Shown: piece after piece, positions 23,060 through 33,700 of the stretch
Layout of the letters: each line of letters opens with the position of its first letter
Position numbering within the stretch: the first letter of the stretch is position 1
Source of the DNA: Leguminivora glycinivorella
Taxonomy: Eukaryota > Arthropoda > Insecta > Lepidoptera > Tortricidae
NCBI RefSeq assembly: GCF_023078275.1
Contig: NC_062979.1
Coordinates: forward strand, 15,295,848 to 15,359,847
Direction: 5' to 3'
Length of the DNA: 64,000 nucleotides
Position numbers and translations under genes: made by a program
Notes under the pieces: generated by a model
Databases searched by the model: none
What the model was told of the DNA's origin: nothing
What the model saw: only the letters and a program-made list of their open reading frames with translations

Positions 23060-23198
23060 ATACCTGCTACCTAAAGGTTGTCTGGTAGAGATCGCTTCTT
23101 AGCGATAAGACCGCCTGTTGTTACCTAGTTATTAAGCGTGATCCATCTTGTGTATTTTTTTTTCTGTATGGTGCACAATAAAGAATATTATTATTATT
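23060..23198 (+). mobile_element. retroelement 3' end with (ATT)n tail
   Basis: Contains AGAGATCGCTTCTTAGCG and ATAAGACCGCCTGTTGTTACC, then GTGCACAATAAAGAATATTATTATTATT: a 3' end signal and trinucleotide tail. A second copy of the AAGCGATAAGACCGCCTG core is at 25655-25675. The R4/Dong-like LINE begins in its ATT tail. Confidence 0.55.
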
Positions 23199-23305
23199 TT
23201 TGTTTTTTTACTTTTCATTCTCGGCTTTCACCGGCGTACTGCTATGCACGGGCCTAGGCCAAGTGCACATCAGGTAAGTATTCTTACATTTTCATTAGGT
23301 CTTTG

Positions 23306-24232
23306 TCATGTATCAGGTTGGGCGAGTATATTTCTAGGAGTGGTGCGTGTTTCTATGTTTGTTGTAGGATTGAATGTTGCATGGGTGATATTAGGGGCTT
23401 CAGGGTTAGTTTGTAAGAATTTTCTTACTACGCGGCAAGTATTAAGGACTACGGCTTTCTGAAGCAGGTGAAATGTTTTGGGTGGTAATTTTAAGGTCTT
23501 TAAAGATTGGTGCAGCTGTATGGGTATTACGCCTGTGGTAGATAAGACTATAGGAACTATTGTAACTTTTTGGAGATGCCATATACGTGTTATCTCGTCT
23601 TTGAGTTCGATATATTTTGTGAGTTTTTCAGCTATGGTACTTTGTAAGTTGTGTGTGTTAGGAACAGCTATGTCTATCAGGTATCCTATTTTGCAAGTCT
23701 TATCTATTAGTGTGATGTCAGGTCGGTTGTGATGGGTGGTTCGATCAGTTAGAATAGTTCGGTCAAAATACAGTTTGGCTGTAGAGTTTTCTAGCACACT
23801 TTCTGGTTTATATTTATAATATGGCTCTATGTTAGTTACAAAATGTTGTTGGAAAGCAAGTTTCTGATGGATAATGTTCGCTACTTGGTCATGTCTGTGT
23901 TTGTAGTCTGTCTGGGCTATTGTTTTACAGGCTCCTGTGATATGTTGAATTGTTTCCGGGCAACTATTGCATTTTCTACAAGTGTCGACAGCTAAGGTTT
24001 TTGTTATATACCTTTGGTAGTTTCTCGTTTCGATTACCTGAATTTGTATGGCCATCATGAACCCTTCAGTCTCCGGGAAGAGCTCACCTCGACTCAGCCA
24101 CGCGTTCGACGCCTCTTTGTCGACATTAGGTTGGCATAAGTCTTGATGATGTCTGCCGTGGAGAGACTTCCTAGCCCACTCGGCGTGTTTGGTATTGTCG
24201 TCTATCAGTCTTTCATTTTTTTGTGTAGTCAT
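23306..24232 (-). pseudogene. R4/Dong-type LINE C-terminus with restriction-like endonuclease
   Basis: A 308-codon open frame corresponding to the C-terminal part of a non-LTR retrotransposon polyprotein that uses a restriction-like endonuclease instead of an APE endonuclease. Visible motifs: zinc knuckle CRKCNSCPETIQHITGAC (CX2CX8HX4C) about one third in, then the endonuclease core RPDITLIDKTCKIGYLID (R-P-D, 14 residues, D), then a helical C-terminus (AVVLNTCRVVRKFL). The reverse transcriptase domain is missing, so the copy is 5'-truncated although the remainder has no stop. It is bounded on both sides by TTA trinucleotide runs (23187-23198 and 24298-24309), consistent with the (TAA)n preference known for Dong. 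R2 or NeSL clades are alternatives. Confidence 0.75.
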
Positions 24233-24309
24233 ATTTTGCAGATTTAATGGTGTGTGTTTGCGGTCATTGAATGCTGTTACTTTATGTAGTGTAGAACTTA
24301 TTATTATTA

Positions 24310-24900
24310 AATAAATAAATACCTACCATTGACAAATTTGACAGCCTATAAAATTAACCGATAGTTCCAAATGTCTGCTTCTTTAGGTTTTTTAATATGC
24401 AACCTTTCCAGAACTAAATTACTTAGGAAATTTTAAATCATACAGATTAAAACAAATACTTTCTAAATAAATGTATAAGTAAGTTTTATTTATATATAAA
24501 GATCAAACACACTTTTATAATTTTAGTGTAAAAAACAATAGAGTATTTTATTTAAATGTCTGTATATGATACTGACAGTTGTGGCAAAAATGTCTCATAT
24601 AAAAGACCTCGTGCAGCTCGTGCTTCGTGCTTTTACGTTCTCTCTAATGCTAAAAAAAACGGGGTATAGTAGGATGTTTAAACATTTTCCCCAGTAGTAG
24701 TAATATTGTAATATCTGTCACCCCGAGTCAAATTGGACCTATTGGATTAATTTCACGAATGCGGTATAGCATATGCACGGCAGACCGATACAATATGACG
24801 GTCAATTAAAATGCTAATGCTACCCCAGTTCCAATTACGTGTTGCAAGATGACGCATATTGTTTGCCTACCCAACATGCCAATAATTTAAGGCTTCGACA
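24310..24900. other. no gene recognised
   Basis: AT-rich, no supported feature. Confidence 0.4.
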
Positions 24901-24902
24901 CA

Positions 24903-24985
24903 CTCATCACCATCCTCCTTGCGTTATCCCGGCATTCGCCGCGGCTCATGGGAGCTTCAGGTCCGCTTTGACAACTGAGCTTCGA
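24903..24985 (-). mobile_element. RTE-type LINE 3' end, short fragment
   Basis: Shares CATCCTCCTTGCGTTATCCC and GCGGCTCATGGGAGC with 26867-27040 and 44868-45090. On the minus strand these end in GGAGGATG(ATG), the tail style of RTE-clade LINEs. Only about 80 bp remain. Confidence 0.6.
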
Positions 24986-25019
24986 CGCACTATTATAACC
25001 TAACCGCAAAATTTAAAGT

Positions 25020-25205
25020 TTAAAAAAAAACTATGTCCCCTACATAGTTTTTTTTATAGTAGACCGATTTCTATCAAACATGGCTAAGTACACTCCCGAC
25101 TAATTTAGCTTTCAAACAAAAACAAACTAAATCTTAATCGGTTTATCCGTTTGGGAGCTAAGATGCCGCAGACAGACAGACCGACACGTCAAACTTATAA
25201 GGGTA
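25020..25205 (-). mobile_element. inverted fragment of the ACCCCCGAC repeat
   Basis: On the minus strand it matches 21930-22130: ATAAGTTTGACGTGTC, the GTCTGTCTG run, GGAGTGT(A/T)CTTAGCCATG. It is interrupted at 25205 by the palindromic element that follows. Confidence 0.6.
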
Positions 25206-25343
25206 CCCCCACATCTAGCGTCTCGCGAACGTAGCGTCGGGCCAACTGTATGGAAAAAGACGCCGCGTCGGCGCGACGTCGAGGATTTGCCATACAGTTG
25301 GCCCGACGCTACGCTCGCGAGACGCTAGATGTGGGGGAACCCT
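25205..25343. mobile_element. palindromic MITE with ~48-bp arms
   Basis: CCCCCACATCTAGCGTCTCG ... GGGCCAACTGTATGG pairs with CCATACAGTTGGCCC ... CGAGACGCTAGATGTGGGGG, with one mismatch that I can see. The centre is ~40 bp and CG-rich. It interrupts the repeat at 25020-25205. Confidence 0.75.
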
Positions 25344-25690
25344 AATACCGTGTTGTTTAGAACAAGTTGTTTTATCACACTTTGGCAAGTAGTGTGAGTG
25401 ACAGATGTGAAAGTGAGAGTGATAGATGTTTTATCCACGTGGATAAGTGATAAAATTGCAAGCATGATACGCCGGCAGAATCACACGGCGTCAGATGTGG
25501 CGTTCAGCTCATATTAGCGTGAATCTGGGCCTCCACCATTTAGCTTTTGGCGATTCAGAATAAGTTACGCGATGTCTTAATCGTCACGCCACAGAATACA
25601 TATTAGTACGTCACGCACGGAAAATGAATGTAATTAATGTAATATGTATGCTCTTAAGCGATAAGACCGCCTGGTTGTTGCCTCTGTTTA

Positions 25691-26283
25691 ATTTGTTTTT
25701 AGGGTTCCGTAGTCAACTAGGAACCCTTATAGTTTCGCCATGTCTGTCTGTCCGTCCGTCCGTCCGTCCGTCCGTCCGTCCGTCCGTCCGTCCGTCCGTC
25801 CGTCCGTCCGTCCGCGGATAATCTCAGTAACCGTTAGCACTAGAAAGCTGAAATTTGGTACCAATATGTATATCAATCACGCCAACAAAGTGCAAAAATA
25901 AAAAATGGAAAAAAATGTTTTATTAGGGTACCCCCCCTACATGTAAACTGGGGGCTGATTTTTTTTTTCATTCCAACCCCAACGTGTGATATATTGTTGG
26001 ATAGGTATTGAAAAATGAATAAGGGTTTGCTAAGATTGTTTTTTGATAATAATAATATTTTCGGAAATAATCGCTCCGAAAGGAAAAAAAAGTGCGTCCC
26101 CCCCCTCTAACTTTTGAACCATATGTTTAAAAAATATGAAAAAAATCACAAAAGTAGAACTTTATAAATACTTTCTAGGAAAATTGTTTTGAACTTGATA
26201 GGTTCAGTAGTTTTTGAGAAAAATACGGAAAACTACGGAACCCTACACTGAGCGTGGCCCGACACGCTCTTGGCCGGTTTTTG
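25691..26283 (+). mobile_element. GGGTTCCGTAG dispersed element with (GTCC)n
   Basis: Starts AGGGTTCCGTAGTCAACTAG, contains a long GTCC tetranucleotide run (25742-25814), then AATTTGGTACCAATATG, and ends CTACGGAACCCTAC followed by a hairpin GAGCGTGGCCCGACACGCTC. The end segments are inverted. A very common lepidopteran non-autonomous repeat; the terminal hairpin could suggest a rolling-circle origin, which I cannot establish. The GTCC run explains the Ser/Val/Arg/Pro-rich ORF at 25624-25821. Confidence 0.7.
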
Positions 26284-26309
26284 TTTCTTGTGCATTACTT
26301 GTAAACTAT

Positions 26310-26620
26310 GTGAGGTTTGCAATAATAGTACATTGTGCAACAAGGGGAGGAAGTTGAATATTACTAACGAGAGTAAGTTAAATCGCGACGGCTTGCCGGA
26401 GCGATTTAAAGACTCGAGTTTGTAATATTCATACTCCCCGAGTTACACACAATGTTTTTCATCACACTCGCAATGTAAAAAATATGTAAATAGATGTAAA
26501 AAAGTTAAGTGCGGTACAAGAAATTTCATTATTCCCTTGGGAGAACGATTTTTCTATAACTCACGCTCCGCCTGCGTGCAATAGCACATTTAAAGTGCGG
26601 GTGTGATGAAAAGAGTATTG
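26310..26620. mobile_element. dispersed repeat with inverted CACAATGT ends
   Basis: GAGGAAGTTGAATATTACTAACG ... CGGCTTGCCGGAGCGATTTA ... TAATATTCATACTCCCC forms an internal inverted repeat, followed by GTGCGGGTGTGATGAAAAG. It resembles a repeat often seen in Lepidoptera. Boundaries uncertain. Confidence 0.4.
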
Positions 26621-26866
26621 TATTGTATTGTATATGTACCTAACCGTTTGTTGGCGATGTTCGCTGTCTCTATACTATACAATGTCTGTGACATTTACGC
26701 TATCTTGTAAAACATTTAAAATGTCATGGACGTCATGGTATCCAGACTAGTCATAGGAAATAATGAAATTTGACCGACGCAACAAGCGTCGCGTTGGGTA
26801 CGTCGCGTCACGTTTTAATAATGTACCTAATTCCGACTTAAAACTGCAGCGTTGTATTGTCATATC

Positions 26867-27040
26867 AACATCCTCCTTGCGTTATCCCGGCATTAGCCAC
26901 GGCTCATGGGAGCCTGGGGTCCGCTTTGACAACTAATCCCAAGATTTGGCGTAGGCACTAGTTTTTACGAAAGCTACTGCCATCTGACCTTCCATCCCGA
27001 AGGGTAAACTAGACCTTATTGGAATTAGTCATATAACTGT
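26867..27040 (-). mobile_element. RTE-type LINE 3' end
   Basis: Same family as 44868-45090, nearly identical from CATCCTCCTTGCGTTATCCC to GGCCTTATTGGAATTAGTC-type sequence. GTCATAT lies on both sides as a probable target duplication. Confidence 0.65.
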
Positions 27041-27449
27041 ATTGTATTGTCATATAACTCTTCCATGTGACAAAGATATTGAGTCGTACGCAGAGTAAAC
27101 GATTGGCATGTTGGCTACCCTGTAAACATTAGAATGCACGGGACGAACGCGCGAAAACAAAAACAGAACATGTTATGTAACGTAACAGTTGCGGTCAGGG
27201 TACAGAGCGTTTAACATTGGTCATGTTGTCATTGCTGACTTAATGCTGTTATAACACACGTGTTTCTCCTTCAAGTAAAGTAAGTCAGTAGGTAAATACA
27301 TAGAATAGGTTGCCAATTTGCAATAAAACTCAAGTGGACTAACCCTACATTCTCAAGAAGGCTTGCGTTGTGCGATGCATTTATACTCAAATTTCGGTCA
27401 TATTATAGGTATATAACCTTATTACGATACCTACCTATCTATACGATAG

Positions 27450-28020
27450 ACCGGTAACTTATTTTTCCCGTCACTAGCTCGGAGACACGTGTTTTGTCCT
27501 TTAATACCAGCGGGTAAAAACGCATTTTATCCACTAGTGGGTAAAGTAATTTGACCTTGAATAAAGTAAAATTAACTGCTTTAAAATTGATAAAAGTAGG
27601 TGAATCTAGTAATAAAGATGATTTACCACCTGTGGAACTACTGGAAGCAGTGATAAACGCATTTTTTGCGTTGTAGTTTCCTCGCTATAGTGAGGGGAAA
27701 AGTTTTGTGTTACACTCGGGTGCAAATGTATTTTACTTCTCGTGTGTTAAAAAACTCGCAAGTTCAGGATTCTATTTTCGAACCACTCGCTTCGCTCGTG
27801 GTTCAACAATAGAATCCTTTCCCTTGCTCGTTTTTCAATTCCACACTCGGCGTTAAAATACAACTTTGCCCCCTTGTATAACAAATAACTAAAAATGTAA
27901 CGAATGCGACGTAAAACTATTAAATGGCCGTGTAAGTGTGTGTATGGTAACATTGTACAATTGTAACGCAAATGATAGACAGTTACAACGGGTTTTGCTA
28001 TCATAGCGCAAGCCTTTGTC
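27450..28020. mobile_element. dispersed repeat with ACTTTGCCCCCTTGT end
   Basis: Contains CGAACCACTCGCTTCGCTCG and ends near AACTTTGCCCCCTTGTATAAC, matching the end of the element at 42086-42435. The palindromic ACCACTCGCTTCGCTCGTGGT lies at its core. The left boundary is unclear. Confidence 0.45.
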
Positions 28021-29099
28021 ACTTTGGTTAGGCTGGCTGTTCGTTGATATCAGCGATATGCGGGCTTAACTATAATATGTATAACTATAACAAGCTTTAC
28101 GAGTCGCTAAAAGTGTTGCAGTTGCGTAGACTTGCGGTTACTGCGGTTGATTGTGTGGCAACGCCTTTATCCGTCGAAAACAATTTAGATAACACAACAG
28201 TAGTAACGATAATGTTCTTACAATACTAAAAGCAATGAACAAGCTAAAATAAGTATTTTATTTTAATATAATTTATATGTACATTAATGCGTAATGCCTA
28301 GGTGTCAATAAATAAACATTTAAATCATGTCCCTAATTGTATAAGGCTATTTTCATTCAAACTTTTACTTTCCACATACACATAATAGATTTTTATTTAA
28401 ACTTAGGATAGCGAAATTTTACTACCCTACCACGAAAAAATGTATCTGTATTTTTTGTCTGTTTTGTTACAGTCGCAGAAGAGTGTATTGAAAAAGTAAC
28501 CATCGGGACAACATTTTTTGTCCTGAAAAATGAAAATGATCTTTGGAACAATCCTTTAAAAATTCCCAATTCTAACACAAAGAACCTCGGTACAATTTTA
28601 AATAGCAATGTCCATTATAAAAAAAACTTAAAAGATTCTAACAAAGTCTTTTTAATTACGTTATACGAAAATTCAGACAATTTTACTGGGGAAAATATCC
28701 GGTCTTGTCTGTGACTGATGTCCGGATATACCCGTAATCGTAAACCGTCTGGAAATCTGTAATAAGAGCCTGAGAATTAACGTCAATAAAGTTTGAGAGG
28801 CTGCCGTCTTCGTAAAAACCGCTTTATACTTTCCGCTTTATAATGCTTTTTTACCGCTTTATAATGCATGATATTCTTATAAGTTCTTTGTATATAGTTT
28901 GTGTACTAGTACGGGTCCACCTCCTAACAAAAAAAAAATTATCGGTCCCATCCGAAAGAAAGCATGAAACTTGGCATGAATGTAGCTTTCATATATGTGC
29001 TTCAATGTCGATATGGAAGCACGCTGAAGAGTCATTTTTTCCCCCCCTTACCCCCCATTTTATCTCCCTCATTCTAGTTTTCTGGATTTTATTCCAAAA
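28021..29099. other. no gene recognised
   Basis: AT-rich. Short ORFs (28044-28229, 28393-28608, 28843-29103) show no motif or splice structure. Confidence 0.4.
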
Positions 29100-29247
29100 C
29101 TAGCTGCCCGGCGTACTTCGTATCGCCTTATACTTGGAGGCGCAAAACATGGGGCAAGGCAAAGAAGTGACCATTTTTACTTGACACAATTAAGTAGCTA
29201 CATCATTAATTACATTATAGCGTACCTATTTAATATACACATACCTA

Positions 29248-30010
29248 TAGCTGGGCATTAACTCGTTAATCCGTTAATCGTTAATTAACGAAGTTAACAT
29301 TTCGATTAACGGATTAACTTTTAAGTTAACTCTAAAAAATGTTAACGGACTCGTTAACTTCCGTTAAATTTCTCCGAGTCCGTTAATCGTTAATTTAGCA
29401 GGGCAGCGCCGCGAAAAAACACGCTACTGTAAAAGTCCGAAGTACGGAAAATCCTACGATTTAACCGGTAAATCCCAGCTTTTACCGATTTTGATCGCCA
29501 AAAGCCCAAATATTACCTAAAGAATTGTTGTTCACATGGGTTCGCTTTTACCAACGTTGATTCGATGAATCCTAAGTTTTACCATGGCAACTGTTCTAGA
29601 TTATACTGTGGTTCTAGTGACAGGGCAGCAAATTCGAGCCCAATTTAAGACCACATTCTCTTCCCTAGCTTCTACCCGGCTTCCGCCTGCTGTGATCTTG
29701 CAGCTCTCCTGACACAGTTCTTGGCAGTAGCTCAGGCAATCACTGCCTTCCACATGTAGCCTAGAGTTCAATAGGCTTGCTGTAATTCGGGCTTTTACAG
29801 TAATATAATACATTATAGTGGATTACTGATACAACTAAATATATACCTACAGTAAAAATATTTTTTGTCACGCGTTAACGGATTATCGATTAACTTTAAC
29901 TTACGTTAAATTTGTTGAAATGTATCGCATTAACGATTAACGAAGTTAACTTTTTTAGTAACGGATTAACGATTATCGAAGTTAAATATTTGATTAACGG
30001 TGCCCGGCTA
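29248..30010. mobile_element. TIR element with TTAACG-rich ends
   Basis: Ends TAGCTGGGCA and TGCCCGGCTA, each followed inward by repeated GTTAATCGTTAA / TTAACGATTAAC words. CACATACCTA occurs directly before the left end (29238-29247) and 2 bp beyond the right end (30013-30022), a probable target duplication. The minus-strand ORF inside (29601-29813) is not a transposase. Non-autonomous; hAT-like by target length only. Confidence 0.6.
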
Positions 30011-30259
30011 TGCACATACCTATTGAAGAGATAAGATGACTTACCTTTTTCCTCTTGTGGCAATTATCCGGTTATTGCGTTGTTTTAGTTACTAACTGTA
30101 ATACTTTAAATTGCTTTTGAAATCAATTTGGAGTTTTTTTACCATTCATTTAAAATACACCATTTAAGCTAGTTTATTCCAACTACAAAAATATACTATT
30201 TTTATTTTATCTCAAAACACAAATAGTACGTTGTTTCTGGAAAGTTATGTATGAAAATA

Positions 30260-31260
30260 TTGGCATAATTGATGAAAGATTTTTTTGATTGGGATATGTA
30301 CATTATAGGCCGAAGTTATTTTTCATCAACCCTCCCCATCTCTCCCCCCTCTGCGTCACCCCTCTTCCCCCCTTAAATAGCCGAAAATGCGGTTTTTCGC
30401 GATTTCTAACAAAAGAGTTGAAGATACAGAAAAAGCGTGTAGAAACAAAGTAATCCTTAATAAATTTACTACAAATCATTCATTGAAACTTTGGTTCTAG
30501 CACTTACAGTTTTCGCGTGATCCATCACGAAAGTTGGTCCTTTGCTGCAATTTTCTTTAGTGAATGTTAAGTTTTCTCCCAAATTGCTTACGAAATCTGT
30601 TTGATATTACTAAAATATTATAAACTGAAAATGAATTTCAGGGGGAAAAATCACTACCATGGGTGGAACTTGAACTCACGGCTTCTGGATTGAAACTCCA
30701 GGGCTCTACCAACAGCTACCAAAAGCTCATCCCCAGTCATCGATATACTATATGGATCAATGGTACTCCTAGCGATTACTACTGTGAAAATATTACGTCT
30801 TAAATAGTTATTGGAATTCCAAGACATATTGGAAATTCCACTCATGGTAGTGATTTTTCCCCCTTAATTTTATTTTAGTCATGTGTTACAATATTTTAGT
30901 CATATCAAACAAATTTCGACGATTTCGTAAGCATTTGGGCGAAAACTTAACATTCAATAAAGAAAATTGCAGCAAAGGACCAACTTTCGTGACGGATCAC
31001 GCGAAAACTATAAGTGCTAGAACCAAAGTGTTAATGAATGATTTGTAGTAAATTTATTAAGGATTACTTCGTTCCTACGCGCTTTTTCTGTATCTTCAAC
31101 AGTTTTGTCAGAAATCGAGAAAAACCGCATTTTCGGCACTTTAAGGGAGGGTAGAGGGGTGACGCAGAGGGGGAGGAGTTGGGGAGGGTTGATGAAAAAT
31201 AACTTCAGTCTATAACATACATATTTCAATTAAAAAAAACCTTCCATTAATTATGCCGTA
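30260..31260. mobile_element. 1-kb foldback element with ~370-bp arms
   Basis: Left arm ~30260-30620 and right arm ~30890-31260 are inverted copies. They share CATCAACCCTCCCC, CTGCGTCACCCCTCT, CCGAAAATGCGGTTTTTC, CTTAATAAATTTACTACAAA and CGAAAGTTGGTCCTTTGCTG. Arms are ~90% alike by eye. The short ORF at 31017-31229 is an arm shadow. A separate small element sits in the loop. Confidence 0.8.
30640..30865 (-). mobile_element. tRNA-like segment bounded by 21-bp inverted repeats
   Basis: GGGGGAAAAATCACTACCAT and ATGGTAGTGATTTTTCCCCC bound the segment. On the minus strand GTTGGTAGAGCCCTGGAG (A-box-like), CTGGAGTTTCAATCCAG (anticodon-like stem-loop) and GTGAGTTCAAGTTCCACCC (B-box-like) follow in tRNA order. 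The acceptor stem is not convincing, so this is a tRNA-derived mobile segment in the loop of the foldback element, not a tRNA gene. Confidence 0.6.
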
Positions 31261-31404
31261 ATTTTAGCTAATTTCCCCCTACTAAAATCACAGCAATAAC
31301 AGTTGACAACGTCTAACAGATTTTTTTTCTGTTATGACAGCTCATTCTCATTCATTTCATTTCAAGCAATATTTTATAGCCGCATTACCTGGCCGCTACA
31401 TATT

Positions 31405-31572
31405 AAGGTGGATGATACACTGGCTCCGGTTGTGCGATGCGAATCGGAGCCAGTGTGACATCCACCTAATCAACTACTTGTTGCACGATTAGAGTGAGAT
31501 GGAGCAATAGGTAGAAAAGAAGAAACATGTATTGCCTCACTCTATCGCTCTATCTCACTCTAATCGAGCAAC
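31405..31572. repeat. two adjacent short palindromes
   Basis: AGGTGGATG...CACTGGCTCCG pairs with CGGAGCCAGTG...CATCCACCT (31407-31468). GATTAGAGTGAGATGGAGC pairs with CTCTATCTCACTCTAATC (31487-31563). Small MITE-like palindromes inside the Helitron. Confidence 0.6.
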
Positions 31573-31715
31573 CGATCGCCATGTGTGTAGAGATCTTGAG
31601 GATTGTGATCGTTTCGGTTTCCTTCGCCTAAGTTTTGCACGGAGCGAATGTAACTATTTATTTGCGATGGTACCGGTTCATCACTACTTTTGTGAAGTAT
31701 AAAATTAATAGCTGT

Positions 31716-31851
31716 AACAAACTGTCAGATTTAGTTCGAGTCGGACAGCGGATTTAATTCGCTCCGAACCATATCCGGCCGTCTGTAGAGCACGCGGACC
31801 AAATCCGACCGGTCCGGCCCGAACCAAATCTAACCGTCTGTTACAGCTATT
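31716..31851. mobile_element. palindromic MITE (AATAGCTGTAACA ends)
   Basis: AATAGCTGTAACAAACTGTC ... pairs with ...CGTCTGTTACAGCTATT. The interior has further inverted GGTCCGG/CCGGACC-like words. A third end, AATAGCTGTAACAGACG, lies at 31911. Confidence 0.65.
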
Positions 31852-32439
31852 AGAGAAAATTTATAAATCTGGCAAGCAATTTGACAATGACAACTTCATA
31901 GACTACTTAAAATAGCTGTAACAGACGTTCCGATTTAGTTCGTTCCGATAATTACTAATTTTACATTATTTTTTCTTATTTCTTTAACGGAATAATTACT
32001 AATTTTCACATTATTTTGCCAAGATAAATTAATAAAATCACAATGCGTTTGGAACGCATCCGTCATTAATATAAGTTTGGAACGCACCTGTCATTAACGT
32101 CACGTCATTGTCAAGTTGTCAGGTAGGAACAATTTGTATGGGAAAAAAGAATCACTGTTTTCTAATTATCATCACAATATTTACGTGTTTTTACACTGCC
32201 TAAACCTTCTGCGGTCTAATACAAACATTTCAATACCAAAATTACGTAAATCGGTCCAGCCGTTCTCGAGTTTATAGGTAACTAACAAACGCATTTCATT
32301 TTTATATATATAGACGGTAGGACTGACGAGTTTACTCTTTAAGAACCAAATCATCGTCGCTAAATTACCTATAAAACGATACCAAATACATAGTGATAAG
32401 ATTAATATTTAAAAAGAAAACAGCCATCAACTTATTATG

Positions 32440-32535
32440 AACTTACTTTGTTCGTGTTGCTTCCTTGTTTTGTATTGTTGTATTTTATCAAGGTGTGCAA
32501 TAAAGAGTATTGTATTATATTGTATTGTATTGTAT
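32440..32535 (+). mobile_element. LINE 3' end with (TATTG)n tail
   Basis: GGTGTGCAATAAAGAGTATTGTATTATATTGTATTGTATTG: an AATAAA signal then a pentamer tail. A similar tail occurs at 26606-26632. CR1/Jockey-like by tail. Confidence 0.5.
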
Positions 32536-33130
32536 GAAATTGTAAAAAGAGGCATATTTTTTCTTTTTTGTGTCATTTATAGAAAAAGTACAAGAGTTGT
32601 TCAAAAATAGGCTAAAGAGGTTAAATGCCTTATTCATTGAGCTACAATATGATACTATTATATAGGTAATTGTGGTAGAGTAATAACTTTCAGAGTTACA
32701 GCTCACCCCGTCTGACTCCATGAAACAAGCACCTAAGTTTTCTGCCTTTTCACAATACGCTGCAACTTTATTTGCTTCCAATTCGAGGTCCAAATAGAAA
32801 TAAAGTGTAGTTCATGTATTGATCCAGTTTATAATCTGTATATAAAATTTTATCTAATTCCGCCTAGCCGCTTTCTCGTGATTGAGTAACAAACTAAACT
32901 ACAAATTTGTATGTGACCAACCGTCTTAGCGTGCCTTCCAAAGCAAAGAAGCTGGCAGAGAAGAAGCATTTAAATACTGATTATTATACAGGGTTTGACA
33001 GAAACATGAATGAATAATTTTGTAAGTGATTCAGTGTATAATATGTAACAACTTTTCCAAAGAATCTAGCTGAATCCCTCGGATAATTCCAATGTCATGA
33101 TTCTGTCACACATCGCCCATCACATCCGCA
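32536..33130. other. no gene recognised
   Basis: AT-rich. The 92-codon minus ORF at 32515-32793 shows no known domain. Confidence 0.4.
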
Positions 33131-33700
33131 CTTTTCAAAGTTTGGATATTCTGGGTTTGCTATCAAACTCTGACCCCAGATCAATCCTGCTCGCAAATAT
33201 GCTCGTTTAGTATGCTGTTCAAGAACGTGGAATTCAATGCCAAAAGTGACCAAAGTGTTCGAAATATTGTCACGACCTGAAAACGAGATTGAAACCCATC
33301 AATTGAATGTTTTGGCAAGATATGTCATACTGACTTACGACAAAACTAGCGACATAGAAGACATCAACAAAGCTAGAAAAGCGTTATTCGTCAAAGGACG
33401 GGCCATGGAAAGGTTGCCACCAACACTCGGTGCTCTTGAACAGTATACAAAACGAGCATTTGCAAGCAGGATTGATCTGGGGTCAGAGTTTGATAGCAAA
33501 CCCAAAATATCCAAACTTTGAAAAGTAGGGATGGAAAAAGAAGGCGGTGACTGGACTCCATTATGGAGTACCATCAAAGAAACTTCCGATGACTTGTCCG
33601 AGCACTGGTTATTACAATGTGCACTGTAAAGTGACATGGTAATGAGATAACACAATTTGTAAACTTCGAATGACATGTCAGTTTACTGATAAGGAAAGCG
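33131..33700 (+). pseudogene. fragment of a transposon-associated protein with an inverted piece of itself
   Basis: Plus-strand open frame from about 33237 to 33521, containing NKARKALFVKGRAMERLPPT and LGALEQYTKRAFASR. It is followed after a stop by GGDWTPLWSTIKETSDDL in another reading segment (33545-33610). The LPPT..AL..HxKRA and W.PLW.TI.EAS pattern matches, from memory, an uncharacterised insect protein family found scattered in genomes. About 90 bp of the coding end (33435-33525) is present inverted just upstream at 33131-33223. Truncated and interrupted, so a pseudogene. Confidence 0.5.

Larger units (their letters stand above)
29100..32314 (-). mobile_element. non-autonomous Helitron with nested insertions
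   Basis: On the minus strand it begins TCTATATATATAAAAATG followed by AACTCGAGAACGGCTGGACC, a 5' end typical of insect Helitrons. It ends GGCGATACGAAGTACGCC hairpin, GGGCAG, CTAG, then T. This hairpin plus CTAG is the rolling-circle termination signature. No Rep/helicase is present. The 3.2-kb span is much longer than usual for such elements because it holds a TIR element (29248-30010), a foldback element (30260-31260) and several palindromes. The pairing of these two ends as one element is an inference. Confidence 0.6.

Noticed and set aside
25624..25821. ORF with VRPSVRPSVRPS repeat
   Set aside because: Translation of a GTCC tetranucleotide tract inside a known type of dispersed repeat.
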